Origin: Streptomyces sp. NWU339
GTDB taxonomy: Bacteria > Actinomycetota > Actinomycetes > Streptomycetales > Streptomycetaceae
DNA length: 64,000 nt
NCBI RefSeq assembly: GCF_003143855.1
Contig: NZ_QFRK01000007.1
Span: 1-64,000, forward strand
Direction: 5' to 3'
In this document: positions 17,339 through 27,799 of the stretch, one piece after another
Layout: every line of letters starts with the position of its first letter
Position numbering within the stretch: position 1 is the stretch's first letter
Made by a program: the position numbers and the translations under genes
Notes under the pieces: model-generated
Seen by the model: the letters and a program-made list of their open reading frames with translations, nothing else
The model's database searches: none
What the model was told of the DNA's origin: nothing

Positions 17339-17606
17339 TCACCCGGCGCCGGGAAGGACCTCCTCCGCGCCGCCCTCGACGACGGTCGGCAGGACGGGCT
17401 TGGCGTCGCGGCCGGAGCCGATGGAGGATGGGAAGGAGGACACGCCGTTCGGGGTGCTCTCCTCGGTGTGCACCTCGAACGCGGTGCCGGACACCGCGAA
17501 GGAGGCGGCGATCGCCCCCCGGGCGGAGGGAGATGCCCACGGCCCCACAGCCCCACGGCCAGGGCGCAGGGGACGAGCACGACGGTCTCTGGGAGCGTGG
17601 TGACAT
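17339..17606 (-). pseudogene. Remnant of a DUF6230-type secreted protein
   Basis: On the minus strand one frame gives a membrane-type lead (VVLVPCALAVGLWG). A second frame continues GAIAASFAVSGTAFEVHTEE and runs to TGA at 17339-17341. The string GAxAASFAVSGxxFKV is characteristic of DUF6230 proteins of Streptomyces, which are about 200 residues. Here lead and body are out of frame and the product would stop about 55 residues after the motif, so it looks decayed. It accounts for most of the 357-bp gap between the MFS and MpaB-like genes. Confidence 0.45.
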
Positions 17607-18492
17607 GGCCTACGACCACGCACACACCGGCCCGGGCACGGGTCCCGCACCCGGTCCGGACACCCGCTCCGAGCCCGTCCCGTTCGCGCCGGGCTCCCTC
17701 CTCTGGGACATCGTCGGCGACGTCCGGATCCTGCTCTCCCTGCCGGCGGCCCTGGTGCTCCAGGTCGCCCACCCGGCGGTCGGCGCGGGCGTCGACGACC
17801 ACTCCGTGTTCCGCACCGACCCCTGGGGCCGGGCCGAGCGCTCGCTGAACTCCCTGCAACTGTGGGTCTACGGCGGCGAACAGGCCCTCGAGGAGGGTCG
17901 CAGGCTCCGTGAACTGCACAAGGGCATCAGCGGCACCGACACCCGCGGCCGCGCTTACCACGCACTCACTCCCGCCTACTACGCCTGGGTGCACGCCACC
18001 GCCTACCCCGTCTTCCTGAGGGCCGCGCAGTACCTGTCCCGCCCGCTCGACGAACCGGACGAACGCCGCCTCTACGACGAACTCCTCAACCTCGGGGCCA
18101 TCCTCGGCATCAAGCAGCGCGACATGCCGCGCACCCCGGAGGAGTTCTGGCCGTACTTCGACGCGATGGTGCGGGAGGAACTGGAGAAGACGGCCGTCGT
18201 GACGGAACTGCTCGACCCGCGGCGGCCGATCCCGCCGCCGGACGGCGCGGGCACGCTCCTGCGCCGACTCTGGCCGGTGCTCCGTCCGCCCCTGGCGCGA
18301 CTGCACGTCTTCGTCACGACCGGCCTGCTTCCGCCCACCGTCCGTGACCACCTGGGCCTGGCCTGGACGGCACGTGACGAACGACGACTGCGCCGCCTGG
18401 GCGCCGTCGTCCGCACGGTGGTCCCGCTCCTGCCCGAGCGCCTGGGCTACCTGCCCACGGCCCGGGCGGCCCGCCGCGCCGCCCGGAGGTGA
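17605..18492 (+). CDS. MpaB-like oxygenase (DUF2236 family)
   Basis: This 295-residue soluble protein has the family pattern ALVLQVAHPAVGAGVDDHS near residue 50 and a histidine-bearing helix (YYAWVHATAYPVFL) near 130. The family includes latex-clearing protein and the fungal oxygenase MpaB, which use b-type haem or related cofactors; the Streptomyces members are mostly uncharacterized. ATG 17605 is preceded by GGGAG. It stands alone, with a terminator downstream. Confidence 0.82.
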   Translation: MAYDHAHTGPGTGPAPGPDTRSEPVPFAPGSLLWDIVGDVRILLSLPAALVLQVAHPAVGAGVDDHSVFRTDPWGRAERSLNSLQLWVYGGEQALEEGRRLRELHKGISGTDTRGRAYHALTPAYYAWVHATAYPVFLRAAQYLSRPLDEPDERRLYDELLNLGAILGIKQRDMPRTPEEFWPYFDAMVREELEKTAVVTELLDPRRPIPPPDGAGTLLRRLWPVLRPPLARLHVFVTTGLLPPTVRDHLGLAWTARDERRLRRLGAVVRTVVPLLPERLGYLPTARAARRAARR

Positions 18493-18550
18493 CCCCGGTC
18501 CCGGCACGGCGCGGCCTGAACGGCCGGTGACCGTTTCCCGGCCGTCCCCG

Positions 18551-18581
18551 GTGGTGCGCGTCCGGCGCGGGCGCGCACCAC
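18551..18581. terminator. Terminator hairpin between convergent genes
   Basis: GTGGTGCGCG (18551-18560) pairs with CGCGCACCAC (18572-18581) across an 11-nt loop, between the MpaB-like gene and the small hydrophilic gene. Confidence 0.7.
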
Positions 18582-18591
18582 ACGCCCGGCG

Positions 18592-18978
18592 TCAGCCGGG
18601 ACGGCGCTGGTCCTTGTCCTTGCCCGGGTCGACGCCGGTGAAGGCGGAGTCGTCCCTGGTGCCGCTCGGGCGCCGGGAGCGACCTCGGCGTCCGGTGTCG
18701 CGCATTCCTTTCTCCGCGTCGCCGCCGTACTCCTCGCCGCTCTTCGTGCCGCTCTCGACCGTGTCCCCGGGGACGGATCCACGTTCCTGCTTGGACTTCC
18801 TGCGTCCCTTGCCGGGGGGCGGGGCGTGCTCGTCCGTGTGGAAGGAGCGCCGGGCGCTCGGGTTGTCCTGCTGGCGTGTCTCGTCGACGTCGGGAGCCCA
18901 GCCGTGCTGCTCGGTGCCCTTGTGGCGGCTCGGGCCTTCGCCGTGCGAGGGCTGCGACGACTTCTCTTTCCTGGACAT
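18592..18978 (-). CDS. Small hydrophilic, probably disordered protein
   Basis: This 128-residue protein is dominated by Lys, Arg, Gly, Ser, Asp and Glu, has no Cys, and contains only a few scattered aromatic residues. No fold or family motif is visible. Codon usage has the G/C third-position bias of genuine genes, and it begins with MSRKEKSSQ at ATG 18978. Such proteins are common in streptomycetes and may be dehydration- or stress-related; that is a guess. Confidence 0.65.
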   Translation of the reverse strand: MSRKEKSSQPSHGEGPSRHKGTEQHGWAPDVDETRQQDNPSARRSFHTDEHAPPPGKGRRKSKQERGSVPGDTVESGTKSGEEYGGDAEKGMRDTGRRGRSRRPSGTRDDSAFTGVDPGKDKDQRRPG

Positions 18979-19202
18979 GTGCGGGCCTGCCTGTCGGTTG
19001 TCGTGTCGGCCACTCCGTCGAGTGCCCGATATCTACCCATTGTCACCCCTGGTGGCGAGCTCGCCTCCCGGCCAGGTGGAGCCGAAGTGTCACCCGTGCG
19101 AGCGATGCCCGGGGGTCATGCCACCACTGGGGGGCGCAAGGGTCCGACGATCCCCGGACGGCCGCGGTACGACGGCGGCCGCGCCTTCGAGGGAGAGCCG
19201 CC

Positions 19203-20936
19203 ATGCGTATTCTGCTCGTCGCCAGCGCGTACAACAGCCTCACGCAGCGCGTCCACGCCGAGCTGGCCGAGCCGGCCGAGCTGTCGGGGTGCCGCCACAC
19301 CGTCGCCGTGGAGGTCACGCCGCACGGCGAGGACGTGCGCCGTGCCGTGCGCCGGCACGATCCCGAGCTGGTCGTGGCCCCCATGCTGAAGGCCGTCGTG
19401 CCGCCTGACGTCTGGGCGGCGCGGACCTGCTTGATCGTCCACCCCGGCCCCGTGGGGGACCGTGGGCCGTCCTCACTCGACTGGGCCGTTCAGGAGGGAG
19501 CCGGTGAGTGGGGCGTCACCGTGCTGGAGGCCGTGGCCGAGATGGACGCCGGCCCCGTGTGGGCGACGACGAACTTCGCCGTGCCGGACGTGGCGAAGAG
19601 CGACCTGTACCGGGGCGAGGTGTCCGACGCGGCGCTGGAAGCCGTCCTGCTCGCGGTCGACCGGTTCGCCTCCGGCACGTACGTGCCCCGGTCGCAGGAC
19701 GACTTCACCCGCTTGCCGGGTGCCAGGACCCGGCCGCCGCTGCGGCAGAAGGACCGGGGCATCTCCTGGGACACGGACTCCACCGAGACCGTCCTGCGCA
19801 AGCTGCGCGCCGCGGACTCCCAGCCGGGCGTGCGCGACGAACTCCTCGGCCGCGAATGGTTCCTGCACGGCGGCCATGCGGAGGACCGGCTCCGCGGCCG
19901 CCCGGGTGAACTCCTGGCGACCCGTACCGGCGCGATCTGCCGGGCCACGGCGGACGGCGCGGTCTGGATCCCGGAACTGCGGGCCCGCACCGGCCCGGGA
20001 CGTCCCCGGGCCTGCAAACTGCCCGCCACCCTCGCCCTCGCCGACCGCCTGCCCGCCCTGCCCGAAGTCCCCGCGGCACCGCAGCCGCCTCCCGGAGCCC
20101 GGACCTGGCAGGACATCCGTTACCGGGAGGAGGGGCAGGTCGGCTTCCTGACCTTCTCCTTCCCGGGCGGTGCCATGGGCACCGACCACTGCCGCCGTCT
20201 GCTGGACGCCTACCGGGCGGCCTGCTCCCGCCCCACCGGCGTCCTCGTACTGGGCGGTGGCCGGGACTTCTTCTCCAACGGCATCCACCTGAACGTCATC
20301 GAGGCGGCGTCCGACCCGGCTGCCGAGTCCTGGGCCAACATCAACGCCATGGACGACCTCGTCGAGGCCGTCCTCACCACGACCGACCGGTTCGTCGTCA
20401 GCGCGATCGGCGGCAACGCGGCCGCCGGCGGGGTCATGCTCGCCCTGGCCGCGGACGAGGTCTGGTGCCGCTCCGGTTCGGTCCTCAACCCGCACTACCG
20501 GCTCATGGGCCTGTACGGCTCCGAGTACTGGACGTACACCCTGCCCCGCCGGGTGGGCGCCGCCACGGCGGAACGGCTCACCGCCGGGGCCGCGCCGCTG
20601 ACGGCCTCGGCGGCGCTCGGCATGGGGCTCGTCGACCGGGTCCTGCACTGCGGCCCGGAGGACTTCACCGACGACGTCACCCGAACGGCCGCACATCTGG
20701 CGGCCCTTCCCTCCGTTCAGACGCGTCTCGCGGCCAAGAAGGCGGAAGCCGAGCACCGGGAGGCCACTTCACCTCTCGCCCGTTACCGGGAGCAGGAACT
20801 CGCCCGCATGCGGAGCATCTTCGACGACCCGGCGGCCCCCTACCACGCCCTGCGCGGGGCCTTCGTGCGCAAGGAATCCGCGGCCACCGACGGAGGCATT
20901 CCGGATGCGGCCCTCGCCGGACGGGCCGACTGTTAG
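19203..20936 (+). CDS. hoxX: HoxX, CO-ligand synthesis protein for aerobic [NiFe]-hydrogenase maturation
   Basis: This 577-residue two-domain protein has an N-terminal formyltransferase-like half (residues 1 to about 270, with HPGPVGDRGPSSLDWA) and a C-terminal enoyl-CoA-hydratase-like half (about 310-550, with GGRDFFSNGIHLNVIEAA and AIGGNAAAGGVMLALAADEV). HoxX takes the formyl group of formyl-tetrahydrofolate and releases CO for the Fe(CN)2CO centre, which allows hydrogenase maturation in air. It is the first gene of the hydrogenase locus and ends 55 nt before the small-subunit gene. ATG 19203 follows GAGGGAGAG. Confidence 0.92.
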   Translation: MRILLVASAYNSLTQRVHAELAEPAELSGCRHTVAVEVTPHGEDVRRAVRRHDPELVVAPMLKAVVPPDVWAARTCLIVHPGPVGDRGPSSLDWAVQEGAGEWGVTVLEAVAEMDAGPVWATTNFAVPDVAKSDLYRGEVSDAALEAVLLAVDRFASGTYVPRSQDDFTRLPGARTRPPLRQKDRGISWDTDSTETVLRKLRAADSQPGVRDELLGREWFLHGGHAEDRLRGRPGELLATRTGAICRATADGAVWIPELRARTGPGRPRACKLPATLALADRLPALPEVPAAPQPPPGARTWQDIRYREEGQVGFLTFSFPGGAMGTDHCRRLLDAYRAACSRPTGVLVLGGGRDFFSNGIHLNVIEAASDPAAESWANINAMDDLVEAVLTTTDRFVVSAIGGNAAAGGVMLALAADEVWCRSGSVLNPHYRLMGLYGSEYWTYTLPRRVGAATAERLTAGAAPLTASAALGMGLVDRVLHCGPEDFTDDVTRTAAHLAALPSVQTRLAAKKAEAEHREATSPLARYREQELARMRSIFDDPAAPYHALRGAFVRKESAATDGGIPDAALAGRADC

Positions 20937-20991
20937 CAGAGAACGAAGATCCGAGCGCGGGTCTTGCCGCACCCTTCAGGAGGCGTTCCCC

Positions 20992-22080
<1,089 letters not shown>

Positions 22081-22156
22081 CAGCACCGCCGGCGGCAGCA
22101 CCGCACACCGAACCCACCTCCCGCGCGAACAGCTGACGAAGGGCACCGCACGTACC

Positions 22157-23935
22157 ATGGCAAAGACGACGACCGGTGACAAAACCGGCCTGGTGGAGAT
22201 GGCTTGGGACCCGATCACCCGGATCGTGGGCAGCCTCGGCATCCACACGAAGATCGACTTCAAGCAGAAGCGGATCGCGGAGTGCTACAGCACCTCCTCG
22301 GTCTTCCGCGGCTACAGCGTCTTCATGCGCGGAAAGGACCCGCGCGACGCACACTTCATCACCAGCAGGATCTGCGGCATCTGCGGTGACAACCACGCCA
22401 CCTGCTCGGTGTACGCGCAGAACATGGCGTACGGCGTGAAGCCTCCGCACCTCGGGGAGTGGATCATCAACCTCGGCGAGTCCGCCGAGTACATGTTCGA
22501 CCACAACATCTTCCAGGAGAACCTGGTAGGGGTCGACTACTGCGAAAAAATGGTCCGCGAGACCAACCCCGGCGTCCTCGAACTCGCCGAGCGCACCGAG
22601 GCCCCGCACGCGGCCGACCACGGGTACCGCACCATCGCCGACATCATGCGCTCCCTCAACCCCCTCGAAGGCGAGTTCTACCGCGAGGCGCTGCAGGTCA
22701 GCCGCTACACCCGGGAGATGTTCTGCCTGATGGAGGGCCGCCACGTGCACCCCTCCACCCTGTACCCCGGCGGCGTCGGCACCGTCGCCAGCGTGCAGCT
22801 GTTCACCGACTACATGAGCCGCCTCATGCGGTACGTGGAGTTCATGAAACGTGTCGTCCCGCTCCACGACGACCTGTTCGACTTCTTCTACGAGGCACTG
22901 CCGGGATACGAGGAAGTGGGCCGCCGCCGGGTGCTGCTGGGCTGCTGGGGAGCGCTCAACGACCCCGAGCACTGCGACTTCACCTACGCCAACATGACCG
23001 ACTGGGGCCGGCGGATGTTCGTCACCCCCGGCGTCATCGTCGACGGCAAGCTCGTCACCAACGACCTCACCGAGATCAATCTCGGCATCCGCATCCTGCT
23101 GGGCAGCTCGTACTACGAGGACTGGCAGGGCCAGGAGCAGTTCGTGACGAACGACCCGCTCGGCAACCCCGTCGACCCGCGGCACCCCTGGAACCAGCAC
23201 ACCATCCCGGCTCCGCAGAAACGGGACTTCGACGACAAGTACAGCTGGGTCATGTCCCCGCGCTGGTTCGACGGCAAGGACCACCTCGCCCTCGACACCG
23301 GCGGCGGCCCCCTCGCCCGGCTGTGGTCCACCGCGCTGTCCGGTCTCGTCGACATCGGGTACGTCAAGGCCACCGGCCACAGCGTCGTGATCAACCTGCC
23401 GCGCACGCTGACCAAGCCGGAGACCACCTTCGAGTGGAAGATCCCCAAGTGGAGCAACGCGCTGGAACGCAACCGCGCCCGCACGTACTTCCAGGCGTAC
23501 GCGGCCGCGGTCGCCCTGCACTGCGCCGAGAGGGGCCTCGAAGAGGTCCGCGCCGGGCGCACCCAGACGTGGGAGAAGTTCGAGGTGCCGGACGAATCGA
23601 TCGGCGTCGGTTTCACCGAGGCGGTCCGCGGCCTCCTCTCGCACCACGTGGTCATCAGGGACGGCAAGATCGCCAACTACCACCCGTATCCGCCGACCCC
23701 GTGGAACGCCTCGACCCGCGACACCTACGGCACCCCCGGCCCGTACGAGGACGCGGTGCAGAACACGCCGATCTTCGAGGAGAACCCGCCCGAGAACTTC
23801 AAGGGCATCGACATCATGCGCACCGTGCGCAGCTTCGACCCCTGTCTGCCCTGCGGCGTCCACATGTACGTCGGCGGCGGGAAGACCGTGAAGTCGATGC
23901 ACGTGCCCACCGGGCTGAGCGGACTCGCCGGATGA
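22157..23935 (+). CDS. hhyL: [NiFe]-hydrogenase large (catalytic) subunit, group 1h
   Basis: This 592-residue subunit carries both Ni-Fe ligand motifs: RICGICGDNHATC (Cys73, Cys76) and DPCLPCGVHM (Cys563, Cys566). The last 23 residues after His569 are the C-terminal extension that the maturation endopeptidase removes after Ni insertion. The L1/L2 spellings are those of the high-affinity group found in soil actinobacteria. The ATG has only a weak ribosome site (GAAGGG, about 13 nt upstream). It overlaps the next gene by 4 nt. Confidence 0.96.
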   Translation: MAKTTTGDKTGLVEMAWDPITRIVGSLGIHTKIDFKQKRIAECYSTSSVFRGYSVFMRGKDPRDAHFITSRICGICGDNHATCSVYAQNMAYGVKPPHLGEWIINLGESAEYMFDHNIFQENLVGVDYCEKMVRETNPGVLELAERTEAPHAADHGYRTIADIMRSLNPLEGEFYREALQVSRYTREMFCLMEGRHVHPSTLYPGGVGTVASVQLFTDYMSRLMRYVEFMKRVVPLHDDLFDFFYEALPGYEEVGRRRVLLGCWGALNDPEHCDFTYANMTDWGRRMFVTPGVIVDGKLVTNDLTEINLGIRILLGSSYYEDWQGQEQFVTNDPLGNPVDPRHPWNQHTIPAPQKRDFDDKYSWVMSPRWFDGKDHLALDTGGGPLARLWSTALSGLVDIGYVKATGHSVVINLPRTLTKPETTFEWKIPKWSNALERNRARTYFQAYAAAVALHCAERGLEEVRAGRTQTWEKFEVPDESIGVGFTEAVRGLLSHHVVIRDGKIANYHPYPPTPWNASTRDTYGTPGPYEDAVQNTPIFEENPPENFKGIDIMRTVRSFDPCLPCGVHMYVGGGKTVKSMHVPTGLSGLAG

Positions 23936-24501
23936 GCACGACGACCGCCACCACCGCGGAGCAGGCCGGCCGGCGGGTCGAGGAGATCCTCGACCGGCTC
24001 GCCGGCGCCGGGGACCCCCAGGTGAGCCGGACCGCCGAGGAACTGGTGCGCGTCCTCATGGAGTTCTACGGCGCCGGGCTCGCCCGCGCCGTCGAACTCC
24101 TGGGCGCCGGGAGGTCCGGCGACCCGCTGGCCCCGCTGCTCGGCGACGAACTCGTCGCGAGCCTGCTCGTGCTGCACGGGCTGCACCCCGACGACGTGCA
24201 CACCCGCATCGCCCGCGCCCTCGGCGGCCTCCCGCACGCCGTCGAGAACGCGGGCTTCGACCCGGCGGACGGCGTGCTGCGCCTCAAGGTCACCGCCGCC
24301 ACGGGCTGCGGCTGCCCCAGCACCCAGGAGTCCGTCCGGCAGGCGGCCGCCGACTCGCTCGCCTGCTTCGCCCCCGAGGTGACCACTGTCGAGATGGAAC
24401 CCGACGGCGCCTCCCGCGAACCGGTGCTGCTCCAGATCGGCACCGCACCGCCTAACCCCGGCACAGGCGGTCGCCGCCGGCCGCCGGCCACCGCGCCGTG
24501 A
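23932..24501 (+). CDS. NifU C-terminal-like (Nfu-type) Fe-S protein
   Basis: This 189-residue protein has a helical N-terminal half and, from about residue 98, an Nfu-like domain (GVLRLKVTAATGCGCPSTQE). The CGC arrangement with a following Pro-Ser resembles the CxxC that binds a transferable [4Fe-4S] cluster. In this position, directly overlapping the large-subunit stop (ATGA), it probably supplies or repairs Fe-S clusters of the small subunit. The same gene accompanies other group 1h operons as far as I recall. Confidence 0.8.
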   Translation: MSTTTATTAEQAGRRVEEILDRLAGAGDPQVSRTAEELVRVLMEFYGAGLARAVELLGAGRSGDPLAPLLGDELVASLLVLHGLHPDDVHTRIARALGGLPHAVENAGFDPADGVLRLKVTAATGCGCPSTQESVRQAAADSLACFAPEVTTVEMEPDGASREPVLLQIGTAPPNPGTGGRRRPPATAP

Positions 24502-25148
24502 GCGCGCACGGACCGCGGCCCACCGCCGACCGCCGCGGCCTGAGCCGCTTCACCGCCCCCCGGCCGCCCCGCGAGGAACAGTGCGAACTGTGCGGAGCGC
24601 CCCTCGCCGGTGAACGCCACCCGCACCTGGTCGACACCGAGAAGCGCGCGCTGGCCTGCGCGTGCGGCCCCTGTGCACAGTTGCTGGACCGCTCCGGCGG
24701 TTCGGGAGGCCGCTTCCGCGCGGTACCCGGCCGCTGCCTGAGCGACCCCGAGCACCGGCTCGACGACAACGCCTGGGACCAACTGCGCATCCCGGTCGGC
24801 GTCGCCTTCTTCTTCCACAACTCCGCCCTCGACCGGCTGGTCGCGCTCTATCCGAGTCCGGCCGGAGCGACCGAGAGCGAACTGGAACCGGACTCCTGGC
24901 GGACCGTCCTCTCCGGGACCCGCCTCGCCGCACTGCTCGAACCCGACGTGGAGGCCCTGCTGTTGCGCCGGCACGACGGTCGCATCGAGTGCTATCTGGT
25001 GCCGATCGACCTCTGCTACGAACTGGTGGGCCGGATGCGCCTGCGCTGGCAGGGCTTCGACGGAGGAGCGGAGGCCCGGGCCGACCTCGACGCCTTCTTC
25101 ACCCACGTCCGCGACCGGGCCCGCGCCCCTCAGGGGAGCAAGCCGTGA
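24498..25148 (+). CDS. DUF5947-type hydrogenase accessory protein
   Basis: This 216-residue protein has two CxxC-type pairs near the N-terminus (CELCGAPL around residue 30 and ACACGPCAQLL around 55), suggesting a zinc or rubredoxin-like iron site. The rest is an alpha/beta domain with PVGVAFFFHNSALDRLVALY. It is part of the overlapping hydrogenase operon (GTG 24498 overlaps the Nfu-like stop). A role in electron transfer or cluster protection is plausible but unproven. Confidence 0.75.
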   Translation: MSAHGPRPTADRRGLSRFTAPRPPREEQCELCGAPLAGERHPHLVDTEKRALACACGPCAQLLDRSGGSGGRFRAVPGRCLSDPEHRLDDNAWDQLRIPVGVAFFFHNSALDRLVALYPSPAGATESELEPDSWRTVLSGTRLAALLEPDVEALLLRRHDGRIECYLVPIDLCYELVGRMRLRWQGFDGGAEARADLDAFFTHVRDRARAPQGSKP

Positions 25149-25855
25149 CCGAGTTCTCGGAGTTCTCAAAGTCCTCGGGGTCCGTGGAGTCCGCGGAGTC
25201 CGTGGAGTCCTCAGGGTTCTCGGGCTTCTCCTTCAGCTGCACCGGAGTGCGCGCCGACGCCTACGCGGCAGGCCCCACCCTGGTGTTCCGGCTGCGGATC
25301 ACCACGTCCAGGGCGACCCGCGTCCACGCGCTCGCGCTGCGCTGCCAGATCCGCATCGAACCCGCCCGCCGCGGCTACGACGACACCGAGGCCGCGGCAC
25401 TGACCGACCTCTTCGGTGAACGCTCCCGATGGGGCAGCAGCCTCAACCCCGTGCAGTTCGCACAGGTCTCGGTGATGGTCCCCGGGTTCACCGGCGAGAT
25501 CGAGACCGACCTGGTCGTGCCCTGCACGTACGACACGGACATCGCGGCGTCGCGGTACCTCCGGGCGCTGTCCGAGGGGGAGGTGCCGCTGCTGATGCTG
25601 TTCTCCGGCACCGCGTTCACCGGCGCCGGCGGCTTCCACGTGGAGCCCGTCCCCTGGGACAAGGAGACCGCCTTCCGCCTGCCGGTGAAGACCTGGCGGG
25701 AGATGATCGAGCAGCACTTCCCGGGCTGCGGCTGGATCCGGCTGCCGCAGGACGCCATGGACGCGCTGCTCGCCTACCGGTCGCGCCACGCGCTGCCGTC
25801 GTGGCAGGCGACCGTCGAGACGCTGCTCGACGCGGCGGGGGAGAGGACACCATGA
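25145..25855 (+). CDS. DUF6084-type hydrogenase-associated protein
   Basis: This 236-residue protein begins with a short Ser/Glu-rich repeat (about 30 residues of SVES and SGFSG units) before a folded region of beta-rich appearance (VHALALRCQIRIEPARRGYD, then MVPGFTGEIETDLVVPCTYD). No metal-binding motif or membrane helix is present. The start overlaps the previous stop as GTGA. The gene occurs next to high-affinity hydrogenases and may form a structural partner of the enzyme; the function is unknown. Confidence 0.75.
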   Translation: MTEFSEFSKSSGSVESAESVESSGFSGFSFSCTGVRADAYAAGPTLVFRLRITTSRATRVHALALRCQIRIEPARRGYDDTEAAALTDLFGERSRWGSSLNPVQFAQVSVMVPGFTGEIETDLVVPCTYDTDIAASRYLRALSEGEVPLLMLFSGTAFTGAGGFHVEPVPWDKETAFRLPVKTWREMIEQHFPGCGWIRLPQDAMDALLAYRSRHALPSWQATVETLLDAAGERTP

Positions 25856-27258
25856 CCACCACCGCGTTCACCCCCGGCACCGAGGCCCGTCTCGCCGTCG
25901 CCCGCCACGTCGCGGACGCCGTCCTCTTCGAGGGCTATGTGCTCTACCCGTACCGGGCGTCGGCCGCCAAGAACAGGCTGCGCTGGCAGTTCGGCGTGCT
26001 CGTACCGCCCGCCTGGTGCGCGGCGACCGAGGAACACGACTTCCAGCACACCGAATGCCTGATGGAACCGAAGAGCGGAGCCACCCTCGCCGTCGAGGTC
26101 CGCCTCCTGCACACCCAACGGCGCATCGTCCAGCAGGCACACGCCGACGGGACGTACGAGACGGTGCGCGAACTGCATCTCGACGACCGGGTCCTGGTCC
26201 CCTGGGACGAGGGCCGGGAGGAGAAGGTCGACATCGCCCTGCCGGTGGCCGAGCTGACCGGCGACGGGGTGGCCGTCCCGTTCACCCGGGCCGCCGCCGA
26301 GGAGACCGAGCCCGTCACGGATGCCGCCGGGCGGCCCGTGGGGCGCCTGGTCCGCCGCCGTGAAGAGATCAGCGGCGTCGTCCGGCTCTCCACGACCGAA
26401 CTGGACGGCCCGTACCGCACGCAGCGCCTGCGCGTGGTCGTCGAGAACACCAGCCCCTGGCTGCCCGAGGACGCCGGCGACCGCGACGCGGCGCTGCCGT
26501 ACTCGCTGGTCGCCAGCCACGTGCTCCTGCACCTGGACGCCGGGGCGTTCCTCTCCATGACCGACCCGCCCGAGTGGGCGAAGGGCGCCGTCGCGGCCTG
26601 CCGGAACCTGCACACCTGGCCCGTGCTCGCCGGCGAACCGGGCCGTGCCGACCTCGTACTGTCCTCGCCGATCATCCTCGAGGACCACCCCGCCATCGCC
26701 CCCGAGAGCCCCGGTGCGCTCTACGACGCCACCGAGATCGACGAGATCCTCGCGCTGCGCACCATCGCCCTCACCGACGAGGAGAAACGCGAGGCCAGAG
26801 GCACGGACGCACGTGCCGCAGCCGTGATCGAACTGGCGGACTCCATGCCGCCGGAGGTCCTCGAACGGCTGCACGGAGCGGTGCGGAGCCTGCGGGAGGT
26901 CACCGGCCCGCCGGACCCGGGGGACGACCCGCAGGGCGTGTTCCGCCCCGAGAGCCCCTGGTGGGACCCGGGCGGCGACACCGCGGTCGATCCCGACCGT
27001 GACCACGTCACCGTCGACGGCCGAAGGGTACGCGCGGGCTGCCGCGTCGTCCTGCGGCCACGGCTGCGGCACACCGACGCGCAGGACCTGTTCCTGAGCG
27101 GCCGCAGCGCACTGGTCGAAGCCGTACTGCACGACGTCGACGGAGGCGTGCACATCGCCGTGACCGTGGAGGACGACCCCGGCGCCGACATCCGCCGCGA
27201 ACAGGGCCGGTTCCTCTACTTCCAGCCCGACGAGGTGGAAGCCCTGGAGGACGCGTGA
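25852..27258 (+). CDS. Uncharacterized 468-residue hydrogenase-locus protein
   Basis: I do not recognise a named domain. The sequence starts near LFEGYVLYPYRASAAKNRLR, shows beta-rich segments in residues 80-260, and ends in an acidic, small SH3-like barrel (VRAGCRVVLRPRL ... VEAVLHDVDGGVHIAVTVED). There is one HxxW-type motif (NLHTWPVLAG) and very few Cys. It overlaps its upstream neighbour (ATGA) and the protease gene downstream (GTGA), so it is made together with the hydrogenase. It is the largest unexplained protein in the operon. Confidence 0.8.
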   Translation: MTTTAFTPGTEARLAVARHVADAVLFEGYVLYPYRASAAKNRLRWQFGVLVPPAWCAATEEHDFQHTECLMEPKSGATLAVEVRLLHTQRRIVQQAHADGTYETVRELHLDDRVLVPWDEGREEKVDIALPVAELTGDGVAVPFTRAAAEETEPVTDAAGRPVGRLVRRREEISGVVRLSTTELDGPYRTQRLRVVVENTSPWLPEDAGDRDAALPYSLVASHVLLHLDAGAFLSMTDPPEWAKGAVAACRNLHTWPVLAGEPGRADLVLSSPIILEDHPAIAPESPGALYDATEIDEILALRTIALTDEEKREARGTDARAAAVIELADSMPPEVLERLHGAVRSLREVTGPPDPGDDPQGVFRPESPWWDPGGDTAVDPDRDHVTVDGRRVRAGCRVVLRPRLRHTDAQDLFLSGRSALVEAVLHDVDGGVHIAVTVEDDPGADIRREQGRFLYFQPDEVEALEDA

Positions 27259-27767
27259 CCCCCACCGCACCACACGGCGCCCGCACCCTCGTCGCCGGTG
27301 TCGGCAACATCTTCCTCGGGGACGACGGCTTCGGCGTCGAGACCGCGCGCCGGCTCGCCCAGGAGGAACTGCCGGCCGGTGTCGAGGTGGCCGACATCGG
27401 CATCCGCGGCGTGCACCTCGCCTACCAACTCCTCGACGGCTACGACACGCTCGTCATCGTCGACGCGACCGCACGCGGCGGCGAACCCGGAACGCTGTAC
27501 CTGATCGACGCCGGGACACCGGACGGCACCGGGCCGGCGGCGGACGTCCCGCTCGACGGGCACCGCATGTCGCCCGACGCGGTCCTCGCCCTGCTCGCCA
27601 CCCTGTGCGCCGGAACCGGCGCCACGCCCCCGCGTCGCACCCTCGTCGTCGGCTGCGAACCCGCCTGCCTCGACGAGACCCTCGAGCTCAGCCCCCAGGT
27701 CGCCGCCGCCGTACCGGAGGCGGTGCGGATGGTGACCGACCTCGTCCGGCAGGAGGCCGCCGTATGA
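27255..27767 (+). CDS. Hydrogenase maturation endopeptidase (HyaD/HupD type)
   Basis: This 170-residue protease has the family hallmarks: VAGVGNIFLGDDGFG (Asp/Glu Ni-sensing site) near residue 12, DIGIRGVHLAYQLLDGYD near 47, and DGHRMSPD near 95. It senses nickel in the pre-large subunit and cuts after the His of the L2 motif, here expected at His569. It is translationally coupled to the genes on both sides. Confidence 0.92.
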   Translation: MTPTAPHGARTLVAGVGNIFLGDDGFGVETARRLAQEELPAGVEVADIGIRGVHLAYQLLDGYDTLVIVDATARGGEPGTLYLIDAGTPDGTGPAADVPLDGHRMSPDAVLALLATLCAGTGATPPRRTLVVGCEPACLDETLELSPQVAAAVPEAVRMVTDLVRQEAAV

Positions 27768-27799
27768 CAAGCCGTCGCAGAAGGAACAAGGAGCACCCC

